From: Agromyces allii | GTDB taxonomy: Bacteria > Actinomycetota > Actinomycetes > Actinomycetales > Microbacteriaceae | Direction of reading: 5' to 3' | DNA: 64,000 bases | Assembly: GCF_009749385.1 (NCBI RefSeq) | Contig: NZ_WBIN01000004.1 | Span: forward strand, 1-64,000 | Part shown: in pieces, positions 1 to 8,278 of the stretch | Layout of the letters: every line of letters starts with the position of its first letter | How positions within the stretch are numbered: position 1 is the first letter of the stretch | The notes under the pieces: generated by a model | Told to the model about the DNA's origin: nothing | The model's input: the letters and a program-made list of their open reading frames with translations, nothing else | Databases searched by the model: none | Position numbers and translations under genes: made by a program

Positions 1-1384
1 CGGCCCCGCCGTCGCGCGCGCCGCCGTCGCGGCCGGAACCCCGCGCGCCGGCGCCTCCGTCACGGGGACGCGACTGCGCCTGCCGCACGGCCCTGGTCGC
101 CTCGCCGAGCTCGACGCCGAGCATGCGCGCGAGCTCGCGCGTGTACCCCGGACGCATCGCGGGGTCGCGGATGTCGGCGATCACGGGCGCCGCCGCGCGA
201 AGCGCCGCGACCCGCCCCTCGACGGTCTCGAGGTCGTAGCGCTCGACCGTGTGCCGGAGCACGAACTCGAACAGCGGCGTGCGGGAGTCGACCAGCGAGC
301 GCACCGCGCCGTCGCCTCGCGCGAGGCGCAGGTCGCACGGATCGAGTCCGTCGGGCGCGACCGCCACGAACGTCTGCGCGGCGAACCGCTGCTCCTCGGC
401 GAAGGCGCGCATCGCGGCCTGCTGCCCGGCGGCGTCGCCGTCGAACGTGAACACGACCTCGCCGACGCCGGAGTCGTCGCCGAGCACGCGCCGCAGCACC
501 TTGATGTGGTCGACGCCGAACGAGGTGCCGCAGGTGGCGATGGCCGTCGTCACCCCTGCGAGGTGGCAGGCCATGACGTCGGTGTAGCCCTCGACGACCA
601 CCACGCGGTGCGACTTGGAGATCTCGCGCTTGGCGAGGTCGAGCCCGTAGAGCACCTGCGCCTTGTGGTAGATCGCGGTCTCGGGGGTGTTCAGGTACTT
701 GGGGCCGTTGTCGTCGTCGAGCAGGCGCCTGGCGCCGAACCCGACGGTCTGCCCCGTGACGTCGCGGATCGGCCACACGAGCCGGCCGCGGAACCGGTCG
801 TACACGCCGCGGTCGCCCTGCGACACGAGGCCGGCCGCCGAGAGCTCCTCGCTCGAGAAGCCGCGACCCTTGAGGTGGTTCGTCAGGGCGTCCCAGCTCT
901 TCGGTGCGAAGCCGACGCCGAACCGTCGGGCCGCCTCGGCGTCGAAGCCGCGCTCGCCGAGGAACCGGCGACCGACCTCGGCCTCGCTCGTGCCGAGCTG
1001 TTCGGTGAAGAACTCGGAGGCGGCCTGATTCGCGGCGAGCAGCCGTGCACGGTTGCCGTGATCGCTCGCCTGGCCGCCGTCTTCGTAGTGCAGCTCGTAG
1101 CCGAGACGGCCGGCGAGGCGCTCGACGGCCTCGGTGAACGAGACGTGGTCCATGCGCTGCAGGAACGTGTACGCGTCGCCCGACTCGCCGCAGCCGAAGC
1201 AGTGGTAGTAGCCGAGTGCCGGCCGCACGTGGAAGCTCGGGCTGCGCTCGTCGTGGAAGGGGCAGAGGCCCTTCATCGACCCGACGCCCGCGGACTTCAG
1301 GCTCACGTGATCGCCGACGATATCGGCGATGTTCGTTCGGGCCTTCACCTCATCGACGTCACTCTGTCGAATTCGGCCGGCCAT
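1..1384 (-). CDS. dnaG: DNA primase DnaG (3' end cut by window edge)
   Basis: Makes the RNA primers for replication. The first ~460 residues are present and the C-terminal helicase-binding part lies outside the window. The CHC2 zinc finger is complete (Cys41, His44, Cys62, Cys65), followed by the primase catalytic core with a Toprim domain: the EGYTD motif near residue 265 and FDGD near 310 carry the metal-binding acidic residues. The last visible residues are a low-complexity Arg/Gly/Asp linker. ATG at 1384 is chosen because the protein begins MAGRIRQSDV, as primases of this group usually do, and a TAGGAT hexamer lies seven bases upstream. It is last in a minus-strand dusB-dgt-dnaG series, 84 bases after dgt. 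Confidence 0.96.
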   Translation of the reverse strand, partial: MAGRIRQSDVDEVKARTNIADIVGDHVSLKSAGVGSMKGLCPFHDERSPSFHVRPALGYYHCFGCGESGDAYTFLQRMDHVSFTEAVERLAGRLGYELHYEDGGQASDHGNRARLLAANQAASEFFTEQLGTSEAEVGRRFLGERGFDAEAARRFGVGFAPKSWDALTNHLKGRGFSSEELSAAGLVSQGDRGVYDRFRGRLVWPIRDVTGQTVGFGARRLLDDDNGPKYLNTPETAIYHKAQVLYGLDLAKREISKSHRVVVVEGYTDVMACHLAGVTTAIATCGTSFGVDHIKVLRRVLGDDSGVGEVVFTFDGDAAGQQAAMRAFAEEQRFAAQTFVAVAPDGLDPCDLRLARGDGAVRSLVDSRTPLFEFVLRHTVERYDLETVEGRVAALRAAAPVIADIRDPAMRPGYTRELARMLGVELGEATRAVRQAQSRPRDGGAGARGSGRDGGARDGGA

Positions 1385-1391
1385 GGCTCTC

Positions 1392-1397
1392 ATCCTA
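1392..1397 (-). promoter_or_regulatory. Candidate -10 element of dnaG
   Basis: TAGGAT on the minus strand ends seven bases before the dnaG ATG, so dnaG could have its own near-leaderless transcript in addition to read-through from dgt. No clear -35 is visible. Confidence 0.5.
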
Positions 1398-1468
1398 GAT
1401 CGCCGCAGCCGGGCGGATGCCGGTGCGACGCGACTCGGGGCGGCCGGATGCCGAGTTCGCCCGCGGCA

Positions 1469-2728
1469 TCACCGACGAACGAGGCGCTCGTGCCAGGCCA
1501 ACGCCGACTGGTCGGTGAGGCTGGCCACCTGGTCGACGATGACGCGGCGCCGGGCCGTGTCGTCGGATGCGGTGGCCCAGTCTTCGGCGAACCCGGGATC
1601 GAGATCGCGCTCGCCGGTCGCGAACAGCGCGTCGGCGAGCTCGACGAGCACTTCGCGCTGCTGCGTGTAGATGGGCTGGCGGCTGTTGCGCGACATCACG
1701 AACGCGGCGACGATGCCCTTGAGCACGGCGATCTCGGCCTGCACCTCGCGCGGAACGACGACATCGGCGTCGAACCGGATGAGGCTCGCCAGCGGGAACG
1801 CCGAACGCGTCGCCTCGGTGGCCGCCCGCGCGAACCGGCCGATGAGCTGGCTCGTGAGGTTCTTCAGCTGCGCCTGGTCGCGGCGGCTGCCGCTCCACGA
1901 GTCCATCCAGCCGTCGAGCGAGTCGAGGCGGTCGAACGCGGCGATGAGCTCGTCGTGCGAGAACGCCCCGCCGATCCACTCGTACATCGAGGTGACGAGC
2001 GCGTCGTGGTCGACCCGCTCGCCGAGGCTCTCGACGTCGATGTAGCCGTTCACGATCGCGTCTTCGAAGTCGTGCACCGAGTAGGCGATGTCGTCGGAGA
2101 GGTCCATGACCTGGGCCTCGATGCAGAGCCGGCGCTCGGGCGCCCCGCGGCGGAGCCACGTGAACACCTCGAGGTCGTCGCGGTAGAAGCCGAACTTCGC
2201 ACGCCCGCTCGGATCGGCGACCGACGTCGCCTCGGGCCACGGGTACTTGCAGCTCGCGTCGAGGCTCGCCCGCGTCAGGTTGAGACCGTAGCCGCGCCCT
2301 TCGGCGTCGAACACCTTGGGCTCGAGCCGCGTGAGGATGCGGAGGGTCTGCGCGTTGCCCTCGAAGCCGCCGATGTCTGCCGCCCAGACGTTGAGGGCCT
2401 TCTCGCCGTTGTGCCCGAACGGCGGATGCCCGAGATCGTGCGCCAGGCAGGCGGTGTCGACCACGTCGGGGTCGAGCCCGAGCGAGGACGCGAGCTCGCG
2501 CCCGACCTGCGCGACCTCGAGCGAGTGCGTGAGCCGGTTGCGCGCGAAGTCGAGCCCGGCGGTGGGGCTCAGCACCTGCGTCTTCGCCGCGAGGCGGCGC
2601 AGCGCGCTGGAGTGCAGCAGGCGTGCGCGATCGCGCGCGAAGTCGCTGCGTCGGTTCGTGTGCTCTTCTGGATGCTGGCGCTCGGTGTCGACGTCGTGGT
2701 AGCCGCCGAAGAGTCGCTCGGATGCCAC
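1469..2728 (-). CDS. dgt: Deoxyguanosinetriphosphate triphosphohydrolase-like protein
   Basis: HD-domain dNTP triphosphohydrolase of the Dgt type, which hydrolyses dNTPs to deoxynucleosides and triphosphate. The 419-residue protein carries HSLEVAQ and AHDLGHPPFGHNGE (residues ~65-105), the metal-binding histidines and aspartate of the HD superfamily, and YSVHDFEDA later on. The GTG at 2728 is taken as start: it lies two bases after the dusB stop and the protein then begins VASERLFGGY. The open frame continues upstream through dusB, but that part is a shadow. The exact in vivo substrate is not predictable; many such proteins are annotated only as Dgt-like. Confidence 0.93.
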   Translation of the reverse strand: MASERLFGGYHDVDTERQHPEEHTNRRSDFARDRARLLHSSALRRLAAKTQVLSPTAGLDFARNRLTHSLEVAQVGRELASSLGLDPDVVDTACLAHDLGHPPFGHNGEKALNVWAADIGGFEGNAQTLRILTRLEPKVFDAEGRGYGLNLTRASLDASCKYPWPEATSVADPSGRAKFGFYRDDLEVFTWLRRGAPERRLCIEAQVMDLSDDIAYSVHDFEDAIVNGYIDVESLGERVDHDALVTSMYEWIGGAFSHDELIAAFDRLDSLDGWMDSWSGSRRDQAQLKNLTSQLIGRFARAATEATRSAFPLASLIRFDADVVVPREVQAEIAVLKGIVAAFVMSRNSRQPIYTQQREVLVELADALFATGERDLDPGFAEDWATASDDTARRRVIVDQVASLTDQSALAWHERLVRR

Positions 2729-2730
2729 CC

Positions 2731-3888
2731 TCAGCCGCCGCTCGTGTCGAGCTCGGCGTCGACGAGGGTCGTGCGGTCGTGCCCCGCGAGTTCTTGCGAG
2801 TCGAGCCAGCCGTCGGGCAGGGCGGGCTTCTTCGGGGTGCCGGCGCGGCCGCGCGGCCCCTCGGCCCCCTCGCCCGGATACGGCATCGACCAGTCGAGCG
2901 TGCCGAGCAGGTCGTCGAGCTGCGCGAGCGACTCGACGGTCGCGAGCCTCGCGCGCAGGTCTCCGCCGACCGGGTAGCCCTTGAAGTACCAGGCGACGTG
3001 CTTGCGGATGTCGCGGCAGCCGCGCTCTTCGGAGTCGAAGAACTCGGTGAGCAGCTCGGCGTGGCGTCGGAACGTCTGCGCGACCTGGCCGAGCGACGGA
3101 TGGAAGTTCTGCGTCTCGCCGCGGAACGCCGCCGCGAGGTCGCCGAAGAGCCACGGCCGGCCGAGGCATCCGCGACCGACGACCACGCCGTCGCAGCCGG
3201 TCTCGGCGACCATGCGCAGCGCGTCTTCGGCCGACCAGATGTCGCCGTTGCCGAGCACGGGCACGCCCGTGACGGTCTCTTTCAGCTTGCCGATGGCCGC
3301 CCAGTCGGCGTGGCCCGAGTAGAACTCGGAGGCCGTGCGCGCGTGCAGGGCGATCGAGGCGACGCCGGCGCCCTCGGCGATGCGACCCGCCTCGAGGTAC
3401 GTGAGGTGGTCGGAGTCGATGCCCTTGCGCATCTTGATGGTGAGCGGGATGTCGCCCGCGGCCGTGACCGCGCCCTCGACGATGTCGCGGAACAGCCCGG
3501 TCTTCCATGGAAGCGCGGCGCCGCCGCCCTTGCGCGTGACCTTCGGCACGGGGCATCCGAAGTTCAGGTCGATGTGGTCGGCGCGGTCTTCGGCGACGAG
3601 CATCGTGACGGCCTCTGAGACGGTCTTCGGGTCGACGCCGTAGAGCTGGATCGAGCGCGGCGTCTCGGACTCGTGGTGCGTGATGAGGCGCATCGACTCG
3701 GGGGTGCGCTCGACGAGCGCGCGCGAGGTGATCATCTCGGAGACGTAGAGGCCGGCGCCGAACTCGCGGCACAGTCGACGGAACGCCGTGTTGGTGATGC
3801 CCGCCATCGGGGCGAGCACGACGGGCACGTCGAGTTCGAGGCCCCCGATGGTGAGCGGGCCTGCGGGGGTCGTGGAAGTGAGTGACAT
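2731..3888 (-). CDS. dusB: tRNA-dihydrouridine synthase
   Basis: FMN-dependent enzyme reducing uridines in the D-loop of tRNA. The TIM barrel begins with VPVVLAPMAGITNTAFRRLC. The Dus signature is complete: DLNFGCPVPKV with the catalytic Cys, KMRKG, HARTASEFYSGHADW and GNGDIW, followed by the VVGRGCLGRPW phosphate-binding region and the C-terminal helical domain. Length (385 aa) fits the DusB group. The start is ATG 3888, but the adjacent GTG 3889-3891 is equally possible. A GAGAAT element sits five bases before the GTG. dgt follows after two bases, indicating co-transcription. Confidence 0.94.
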   Translation of the reverse strand: MSLTSTTPAGPLTIGGLELDVPVVLAPMAGITNTAFRRLCREFGAGLYVSEMITSRALVERTPESMRLITHHESETPRSIQLYGVDPKTVSEAVTMLVAEDRADHIDLNFGCPVPKVTRKGGGAALPWKTGLFRDIVEGAVTAAGDIPLTIKMRKGIDSDHLTYLEAGRIAEGAGVASIALHARTASEFYSGHADWAAIGKLKETVTGVPVLGNGDIWSAEDALRMVAETGCDGVVVGRGCLGRPWLFGDLAAAFRGETQNFHPSLGQVAQTFRRHAELLTEFFDSEERGCRDIRKHVAWYFKGYPVGGDLRARLATVESLAQLDDLLGTLDWSMPYPGEGAEGPRGRAGTPKKPALPDGWLDSQELAGHDRTTLVDAELDTSGG

Positions 3889-3946
3889 CACGGTCGATTC
3901 TCCCAGAATCCCCTGACATCCCGCCCCCAGCCCGATCGGCCGGCCG

Positions 3947-3952
3947 TAGGAT
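3947..3952 (+). promoter_or_regulatory. Candidate -10 element of the YbaK-family gene
   Basis: TAGGAT, 27 bases before the ATG at 3980, with a GGAGG ribosome-binding site at 3971-3975. This is one of the few promoters here that predicts a conventional leadered mRNA. Confidence 0.5.
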
Positions 3953-3979
3953 CTCCCTCAGACGAGCGGTGGAGGACGA

Positions 3980-4459
3980 ATGAGCGAGACGATCCCTGGT
4001 TCCGAACGGGTGCGAGCCGACGCGGCGGCGAGAGGCCTCGACGTCGAGATCATCGAGCGACCGGCCGCCCGGAGCCTCGAGGAGGCCGCCGAACTGCTCG
4101 GCATCACGCCCGCCGACATCGTCAAGTCGCTCGTCGTCAAGCGCAGCGACGACACCTACCTCTTCGCGCTCGTGCCCGGCGGTCGCAAGATCTCGTGGCC
4201 GAAGCTGCGCGCGCTCGTCGGCGTCAACAAGCTGCAGCTGCCCGACGCCTCGCTCGCGCTGGCCGCGACCGGCTACGAGCGCGGCACGATCACGCCGCTC
4301 GGGTCGACGACGGCATGGCCGGTCTACATCGACGAGTCCGTCGTCGGGCGCCGCGTCTCGATGGGCGCGGGCGAGCACGGCCGGAGCCTGTTCGTCGACG
4401 CCGACCGGCTCATCGAGGCGCTCGACGCGGTCGTGGCCGACCTCAGCGACCCCGAATAG
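3980..4459 (+). CDS. YbaK/EbsC-family aminoacyl-tRNA deacylase
   Basis: Single-domain trans-editing protein of the YbaK/ProX superfamily, which removes wrong amino acids from tRNA (Cys-tRNA(Pro) in the best-studied members). The 159-residue protein has the YbaK fold throughout: ITPADIVKSLVVKRSDDTYLFALVPG with the conserved Lys near residue 54, and GYERGTITPLG followed by VYIDESVVGRRVSMGAGEHGRSLFVD. Length is normal. ATG 3980 is preceded by a good ribosome-binding site. It is flanked by convergent genes and forms its own transcription unit. Which tRNA is edited cannot be told. Confidence 0.9.
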   Translation: MSETIPGSERVRADAAARGLDVEIIERPAARSLEEAAELLGITPADIVKSLVVKRSDDTYLFALVPGGRKISWPKLRALVGVNKLQLPDASLALAATGYERGTITPLGSTTAWPVYIDESVVGRRVSMGAGEHGRSLFVDADRLIEALDAVVADLSDPE

Positions 4460-4480
4460 GCGCGGCCCCTCGGCGGGCGA

Positions 4481-4642
4481 CTACGCTTCGGGCGTCGCGC
4501 CCGGCACGAAGCAGACGTCGCCCTCGCACACCATCGCCGACGGGTCGCCCGCCACCATCGTGAACGGCGACGCCGCGGCATCCGTCGGCCGGATCGCCGG
4601 GTCGGATGCCACGGGCGTGCCGTTCGCCACGGCGTCGCTCAC
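4481..4642 (-). CDS. Small two-cysteine protein coupled to the FrnE-like gene
   Basis: A 53-residue frame whose GTG start overlaps the TGA stop of the FrnE-like gene (GTGA), the coupling used at many real gene junctions in this window. The C-terminal half reads FTMVAGDPSAMVCEGDVCF, with Cys39 and Cys44 in a C-x4-C arrangement. The N-terminal half is Ala/Pro/Asp-rich and probably disordered. No membrane segment or signal peptide is seen. The position directly after a thioredoxin-fold oxidoreductase suggests the cysteines form a disulfide or bind a metal. The function is unknown. The frame is convergent with the YbaK-family gene and its stop is 21 bases away. Confidence 0.62.
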   Translation of the reverse strand: MSDAVANGTPVASDPAIRPTDAAASPFTMVAGDPSAMVCEGDVCFVPGATPEA

Positions 4643-5295
4643 GCGACGCGCTCGCCGGAGATCTGCGCGATCGCCTGCGAGAAGACCTCGGCCGGCTGCG
4701 CGCCGGAGATGCCGTACTTGCCGTCGATGACGAAGAACGGCACGCCGTTGATGCCGTACGCGCCCGCCTGGGCGATGTCGGCCTGCACGTCGGACGCGTA
4801 CCGGCCCGACTCGAGCGCGTCACGCGCGGCGTCGGCGTCGAGGCCGACCTCTGCCGCGTAGCCGACGAGTTGGTCGATGCGGTTCACGCGACCTCCCTCG
4901 ACGAAGTACGCCTTGAGCAGGCGCTCCTTGAGCTCGAGCTGCTTGCCGTTCGCCTTCGCGAAGTGCAGCAGTTCGTGCGCCTTCAGGGTCTTCGTGTGCG
5001 CGACCTTCTCGAAGTGGTAGTCGAGGCCCGCGTTCGCGGCGACGCCCGTGACGTGCTCGAGCATCTGCTCGACGCGCTCGACGGGCATGCCCTTGCGATC
5101 GGCGAGGTACTCGACCGTCGACCCCTCGAAGTCGAGCGGGGTGTCGGGCGAGAGCTCGAACGAGTGGTACTCGATCTCGACATCGGGTGCGTCGGCGCCG
5201 AGCGCCTCGATTCCGGCCTCCAGATGGCGCTTGCCGATGTAGCACCAGGGGCAGGCGATGTCGGACCAGATGTCGATCTTGATGGGTTCACTCAC
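4639..5295 (-). CDS. FrnE-like DsbA-family oxidoreductase
   Basis: Thioredoxin-fold protein of the cytoplasmic FrnE/DsbA group. The active-site motif CPWC lies near residue 15, after the first beta strand (IKIDIWSDIACPWCYIGKRHLEAG), and the cis-proline region near the C-terminus reads GINGVPFFVIDGKYGISGAQPAEVF. There is no signal peptide, so it should act in the cytosol, as a disulfide isomerase or in redox defence. The 218-residue start at GTG 5295 overlaps the end of the Pr6Pr gene by eight bases; an upstream ATG at 5337 would add 14 Arg-rich residues and is less likely. The small two-cysteine frame follows with a 4-base overlap. Confidence 0.92.
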   Translation of the reverse strand: MSEPIKIDIWSDIACPWCYIGKRHLEAGIEALGADAPDVEIEYHSFELSPDTPLDFEGSTVEYLADRKGMPVERVEQMLEHVTGVAANAGLDYHFEKVAHTKTLKAHELLHFAKANGKQLELKERLLKAYFVEGGRVNRIDQLVGYAAEVGLDADAARDALESGRYASDVQADIAQAGAYGINGVPFFVIDGKYGISGAQPAEVFSQAIAQISGERVA

Positions 5296-6130
5296 GCTCA
5301 GGTCGAACCGATGCGGACGCATGCGTATTCCCGGCATCGCCCGGAAGATCCCGGACGTCGGATGCCGCGGCCGATGCCGTGACGGCTCGCGCGCCGTCCG
5401 AAGCGCTCGACCACCGTCGCGAGACCCACACGACCAGAGCGGCCACCGCGGCGAACACCGCCGCGATCACGACCACCCAGAACGCGACCCCGAGGTATCC
5501 GTCGGCCTGACGCTCGGGGTTCAGGAACGGATACGGGTACCAGGTCTGCACGGCCTTCACCTGGTCGTAGACCAGCGGGCCGCGCAGGAGCGTGTAGGCG
5601 ACCCAGGCGATGGGGAACGCGATGATGATCCAGATGCGGCTCCACGCGAGCCGCGGGCGACCGGGGGCGAAGAGCCAGTCGAGCACGAGGAAGATCGGGG
5701 CGATCACGTGCATGACCTCGTTGGTCCACGGCTGCGAGTCGCCGCCGCCCGTCACCGCGAGGCCGCGGAGCAGCAGGTTGTAGACGATGCCCGTGACCGC
5801 CATGTACGTCGTCGCGCACCCGCGCACGACGGCGAACCACTCGGGGTCGGGCAGTCGCCCGCCGAAGGCGAACACGGCACCGAGGAACAGCACGAGGGCG
5901 GCCAGCAGGTTCGACTCGATCGTGAAGTAGCTGAAGAAGTTGACGTTCAGCGTGACGAGGTCTTCGAACGCCTCCTCGATCCAGAAGCCGTACGACCCCT
6001 GATAGGTCACGATCGTGGCGGCGATGATCGCGACGGCCATCGCCACGCGGAGCACCGCCCAGAGGAGGACGAAGCCTCTCGGTGCGGTATCGACGCGGCG
6101 TGCGGAGGCGGCGGAAGCTGAGTCGGTCAC
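5288..6130 (-). CDS. Pr6Pr-family integral membrane protein
   Basis: Polytopic membrane protein of the Pr6Pr (FAR-17a/AIG1-like) type, 280 residues, function not established. Six or seven hydrophobic segments are seen, starting with FVLLWAVLRVAMAVAIIAATIV. Family features include FFSYFTIESNLLAALVLF and TYMAVTGIVYNLLLRG, followed by a VMHVIAPIFLVLDWLFAPGR segment with a conserved His. The C-terminal tail is Ala/Ser-rich. The GTG start at 6130 is supported by TACGCT exactly six bases upstream, predicting a leaderless mRNA. The gene heads a coupled series with the FrnE-like and two-cysteine genes and diverges from the LysR gene, a layout typical of a LysR target. Confidence 0.88.
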   Translation of the reverse strand: MTDSASAASARRVDTAPRGFVLLWAVLRVAMAVAIIAATIVTYQGSYGFWIEEAFEDLVTLNVNFFSYFTIESNLLAALVLFLGAVFAFGGRLPDPEWFAVVRGCATTYMAVTGIVYNLLLRGLAVTGGGDSQPWTNEVMHVIAPIFLVLDWLFAPGRPRLAWSRIWIIIAFPIAWVAYTLLRGPLVYDQVKAVQTWYPYPFLNPERQADGYLGVAFWVVVIAAVFAAVAALVVWVSRRWSSASDGARAVTASAAASDVRDLPGDAGNTHASASVRPERE

Positions 6131-6136
6131 GCGGCC

Positions 6137-6142
6137 AGCGTA
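6137..6142 (-). promoter_or_regulatory. Leaderless promoter -10 of the Pr6Pr-FrnE operon
   Basis: TACGCT on the minus strand, exactly six bases before the GTG at 6130. Transcription would start at the first base of the start codon. It lies in the 117-base gap shared with the divergent LysR gene. Confidence 0.6.
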
Positions 6143-6247
6143 TCGGCGACACGGATCGATTCGAGCGGCGCATCGACGGCGTGCCGCCACGGCAGGCGCA
6201 TGCGCGGCGAGAATCCGACACGCGGCATCCATGCCAGAATCGCATGC

Positions 6248-7156
6248 ATGCCGCGCAACTTCGACCTCCTTTCGGCGTGCGAGGCGTTCGTCTCGGTCGC
6301 CGACCGCGAGAGCTTCACGGCCGGTGCGATCGGCACCGGCGTGACCCAGTCCGTCGCGAGCCGCCGCATCGCCGCCCTCGAGGCGCACCTCGGGGCCCGC
6401 CTCTTCGAACGCACGTCGCGCCGCGTCGCCCTCACCGCGTTCGGCCGCAGCGTGCTGCCCGGCGCGACCCGGCTCGTGGTGGCCGCACAGGAGTTCGCCG
6501 ACGACGCCGATCACGCCCGCGCGCTGCCGATCACACTCGCGGTGCCGCGCCACCTCTCCCCCGCGGCGGCCGCACGCCTCTGCGCGGCCGCGGCCGACCG
6601 CGCACTCTCGGTCGAGCTGCTCGAGGGCGCCCCGCGCGAACGCGCCGAGTGGATCGGCTCCGGCCGCGCCCAGCTCTCGCTCCAGCACGTCGAGCCCGAA
6701 CGCGCCGACTGGTCGACGCCGCTCGGCGTCGGATTCGCGCGCGGTGCGGACTCGGGCGACGAGCCCTTCTACCTCGCCGAACTGCGCCCCCGCCGCGGAA
6801 CGCCCGAGCGACGCCGCCTCTGGTTGCAGCCGGAAGACGACGTGCCGAACGTGCGCGACCGCCTCGAACGCGTGCGCAACGGCGCAGGCCTCGCGACCGA
6901 CCACCTGCGCGTCGCCACCTCGCTCGTCACGGCCGTGGCCAGGGCGATCGGCGACGGCGACCTCGTGCTCTGCACGAACGCCGAGGCCCGCGAAGCCGAT
7001 CTGGCGTGGCATCCGCTCGGCGACCTCGCGCTCAGGCGCGGCTACACGCTCGTGCACCGCGACGCCGATCTCGGTGCGCGCTTCGTCGAGGCGACCGGCG
7101 GGCTGCTGCCCGACCTGCTCGGCACCCCGGGCGAACCGGCCGAAGACGAGCGCTGA
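6248..7156 (+). CDS. LysR-family transcriptional regulator
   Basis: 302-residue regulator with an N-terminal winged helix-turn-helix (FDLLSACEAFVSVADRESFTAGAIGTGVTQSVASRRIAALEAHLGARLFERTSRRVALT, residues ~4-60) and a LysR-type effector-binding domain that begins near residue 90 (ITLAVPRHLSP). The effector domain lacks close likeness to a recognised subclass, so the ligand is unknown. ATG 6248 is chosen because it places the HTH at the standard position; an upstream ATG at 6200 would add 16 residues overlapping the promoter region. It diverges from the Pr6Pr-FrnE operon, which is its most likely target. A remnant of another gene begins four bases after its stop. Confidence 0.9.
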   Translation: MPRNFDLLSACEAFVSVADRESFTAGAIGTGVTQSVASRRIAALEAHLGARLFERTSRRVALTAFGRSVLPGATRLVVAAQEFADDADHARALPITLAVPRHLSPAAAARLCAAAADRALSVELLEGAPRERAEWIGSGRAQLSLQHVEPERADWSTPLGVGFARGADSGDEPFYLAELRPRRGTPERRRLWLQPEDDVPNVRDRLERVRNGAGLATDHLRVATSLVTAVARAIGDGDLVLCTNAEAREADLAWHPLGDLALRRGYTLVHRDADLGARFVEATGGLLPDLLGTPGEPAEDER

Positions 7157-7160
7157 GCGG

Positions 7161-7529
7161 ATGCCGCAGCCACGAGCCGGCGCCGAGCGTGCCACGACGA
7201 TCGTGTTCCTCGACTACTCGCGCACGGTCGTGATGGCGCGGGTCGTCCGCCGAACCCTCCGCCGCCGCATCCGCCGCACCGAACTCTGGAACGGCAACCG
7301 GGAGGCCCCGCTCGCCACCATGCTCACCGACCGCGACCACATCATCCGGTGGGCGTGGCGCACGCACCCGACCTGGCGCGGGCAGGTGGCCGACGCGGCC
7401 TCACGGCATCCGTCGCTCGACGTCGTGCGCCTCGCGAACCCGCGCGAGGCCGAGCGCTGGCTCGCCGCGGGTCAACCGGCCGTCGGTGCGTCGACCGCAC
7501 CGCCGAAGCGCCGATTGCGCGACGCGTAG
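7161..7529 (+). pseudogene. Remnant of a P-loop kinase-like gene (N-terminal half missing)
   Basis: The 122-residue frame matches, as far as I can recognise, the C-terminal half of small P-loop NTPases annotated as adenylate kinase-like or topology-modulation proteins. Signs are IVFLDYSRTVVMARVVRRT, the Arg-rich RRRIRRTELWNGNREAPL segment, DRDHIIRWAWRTH and the closing VVRLANPREAERWL. These families start with a Walker A loop (GxxGxGKTT) about 80-90 residues earlier. No such loop is present; the sequence upstream is the intact end of the LysR gene. The product would lack nucleotide binding, so this is called a truncated pseudogene. Its last 58 bases overlap the 3' end of uppS on the other strand. 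Confidence 0.75.
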
Positions 7530-8278
7530 AGCTCGATCGCCTGCCAGAGATCGGTGCGCGAGAAGTCGGGCCAGAGCTGGTCGAGGAAGACCATCTCGGC
7601 GTACGCCGACTGCCACAGCAGGAAGTTCGAGGTGCGCTGCTCGCCCGAGCTCCGCACGAACAGGTCGACGTCGGGCATCTCGGGCACGTAGAGGCGCTTG
7701 GCGATCAGCTTCTCGGACACCGCCGAGGGCTTCAGCCGGCCGGCCGCCACGTCGTCGGCGATCGAGCGCACCGCGTCGGTGATCTCGTTGCGGCCGCCGT
7801 AGTTGACGCACATCGTGAGCGTCAGGGTGTCGTTGCCGGCGGTGAGCCGCTCGGCGAACTGCAGCTCGTTGATGACCGAGGCCCAGAGTCGCGGCTTGCG
7901 ACCGGCCCAGCGGATGCGGACGCCCCACTCGTTGAGCTGATCGCGTCGGCGGTGCAGCACGTCGCGGTTGTAGCCCATGAGGAACCGCACCTCGTCGGGG
8001 CTGCGCTTCCAGTTCTCGGTCGAGAAGGCGTACACCGAGAGGTGCTTCACGCCGGCCTGGATGGCGCCGGCCACGACGTCGAGCAGCGCCGCCTCGCCCG
8101 CCTTGTGCCCCTCGATGCGCGTGAGCCCACGGCGATTCGCCCAGCGGCCGTTGCCGTCCATGACGATCGCCACGTGGTTCGGCACGGCGCCCTTCGGGAA
8201 CGCGGGCGGGTGCACGCCGGTCCAGTCGAGCGGCTTGTAGGCGACGGCGTCGCGGTGCGTGTAGGGCTTGGGGGTCAC
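7472..8278 (-). CDS. uppS: Isoprenyl transferase (cis-prenyl diphosphate synthase)
   Basis: Condenses isopentenyl diphosphate with an allylic diphosphate to make the polyprenyl carrier for cell-wall precursors. The 268-residue protein shows the cis-prenyltransferase signatures: [18 protein letters not shown] (catalytic Asp, residues ~37-55), [17 protein letters not shown], and [27 protein letters not shown] near the C-terminus. The GTG start at 8278 overlaps the recO stop (GTGA). The 3' end overlaps the tail of the kinase-like remnant. The recO-uppS pair is common in actinobacteria. Chain length of the product (C50 or C55) cannot be read from sequence. Confidence 0.95.
   Translation of the reverse strand: MTPKPYTHRDAVAYKPLDWTGVHPPAFPKGAVPNHVAIVMDGNGRWANRRGLTRIEGHKAGEAALLDVVAGAIQAGVKHLSVYAFSTENWKRSPDEVRFLMGYNRDVLHRRRDQLNEWGVRIRWAGRKPRLWASVINELQFAERLTAGNDTLTLTMCVNYGGRNEITDAVRSIADDVAAGRLKPSAVSEKLIAKRLYVPEMPDVDLFVRSSGEQRTSNFLLWQSAYAEMVFLDQLWPDFSRTDLWQAIELYASRNRRFGGAVDAPTAG

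Noticed and set aside
251..2977. Very long antisense open frames, such as this one and those at 9864-13451, 37765-41760 and 55868-58831
   Set aside because: They run opposite to genes with clear motifs (dnaG, dgt, leuA, pabB, cydC, dnaE) and show only Arg/Ala/Gly/His/Val-rich shadow composition. High GC leaves few stops in such frames.
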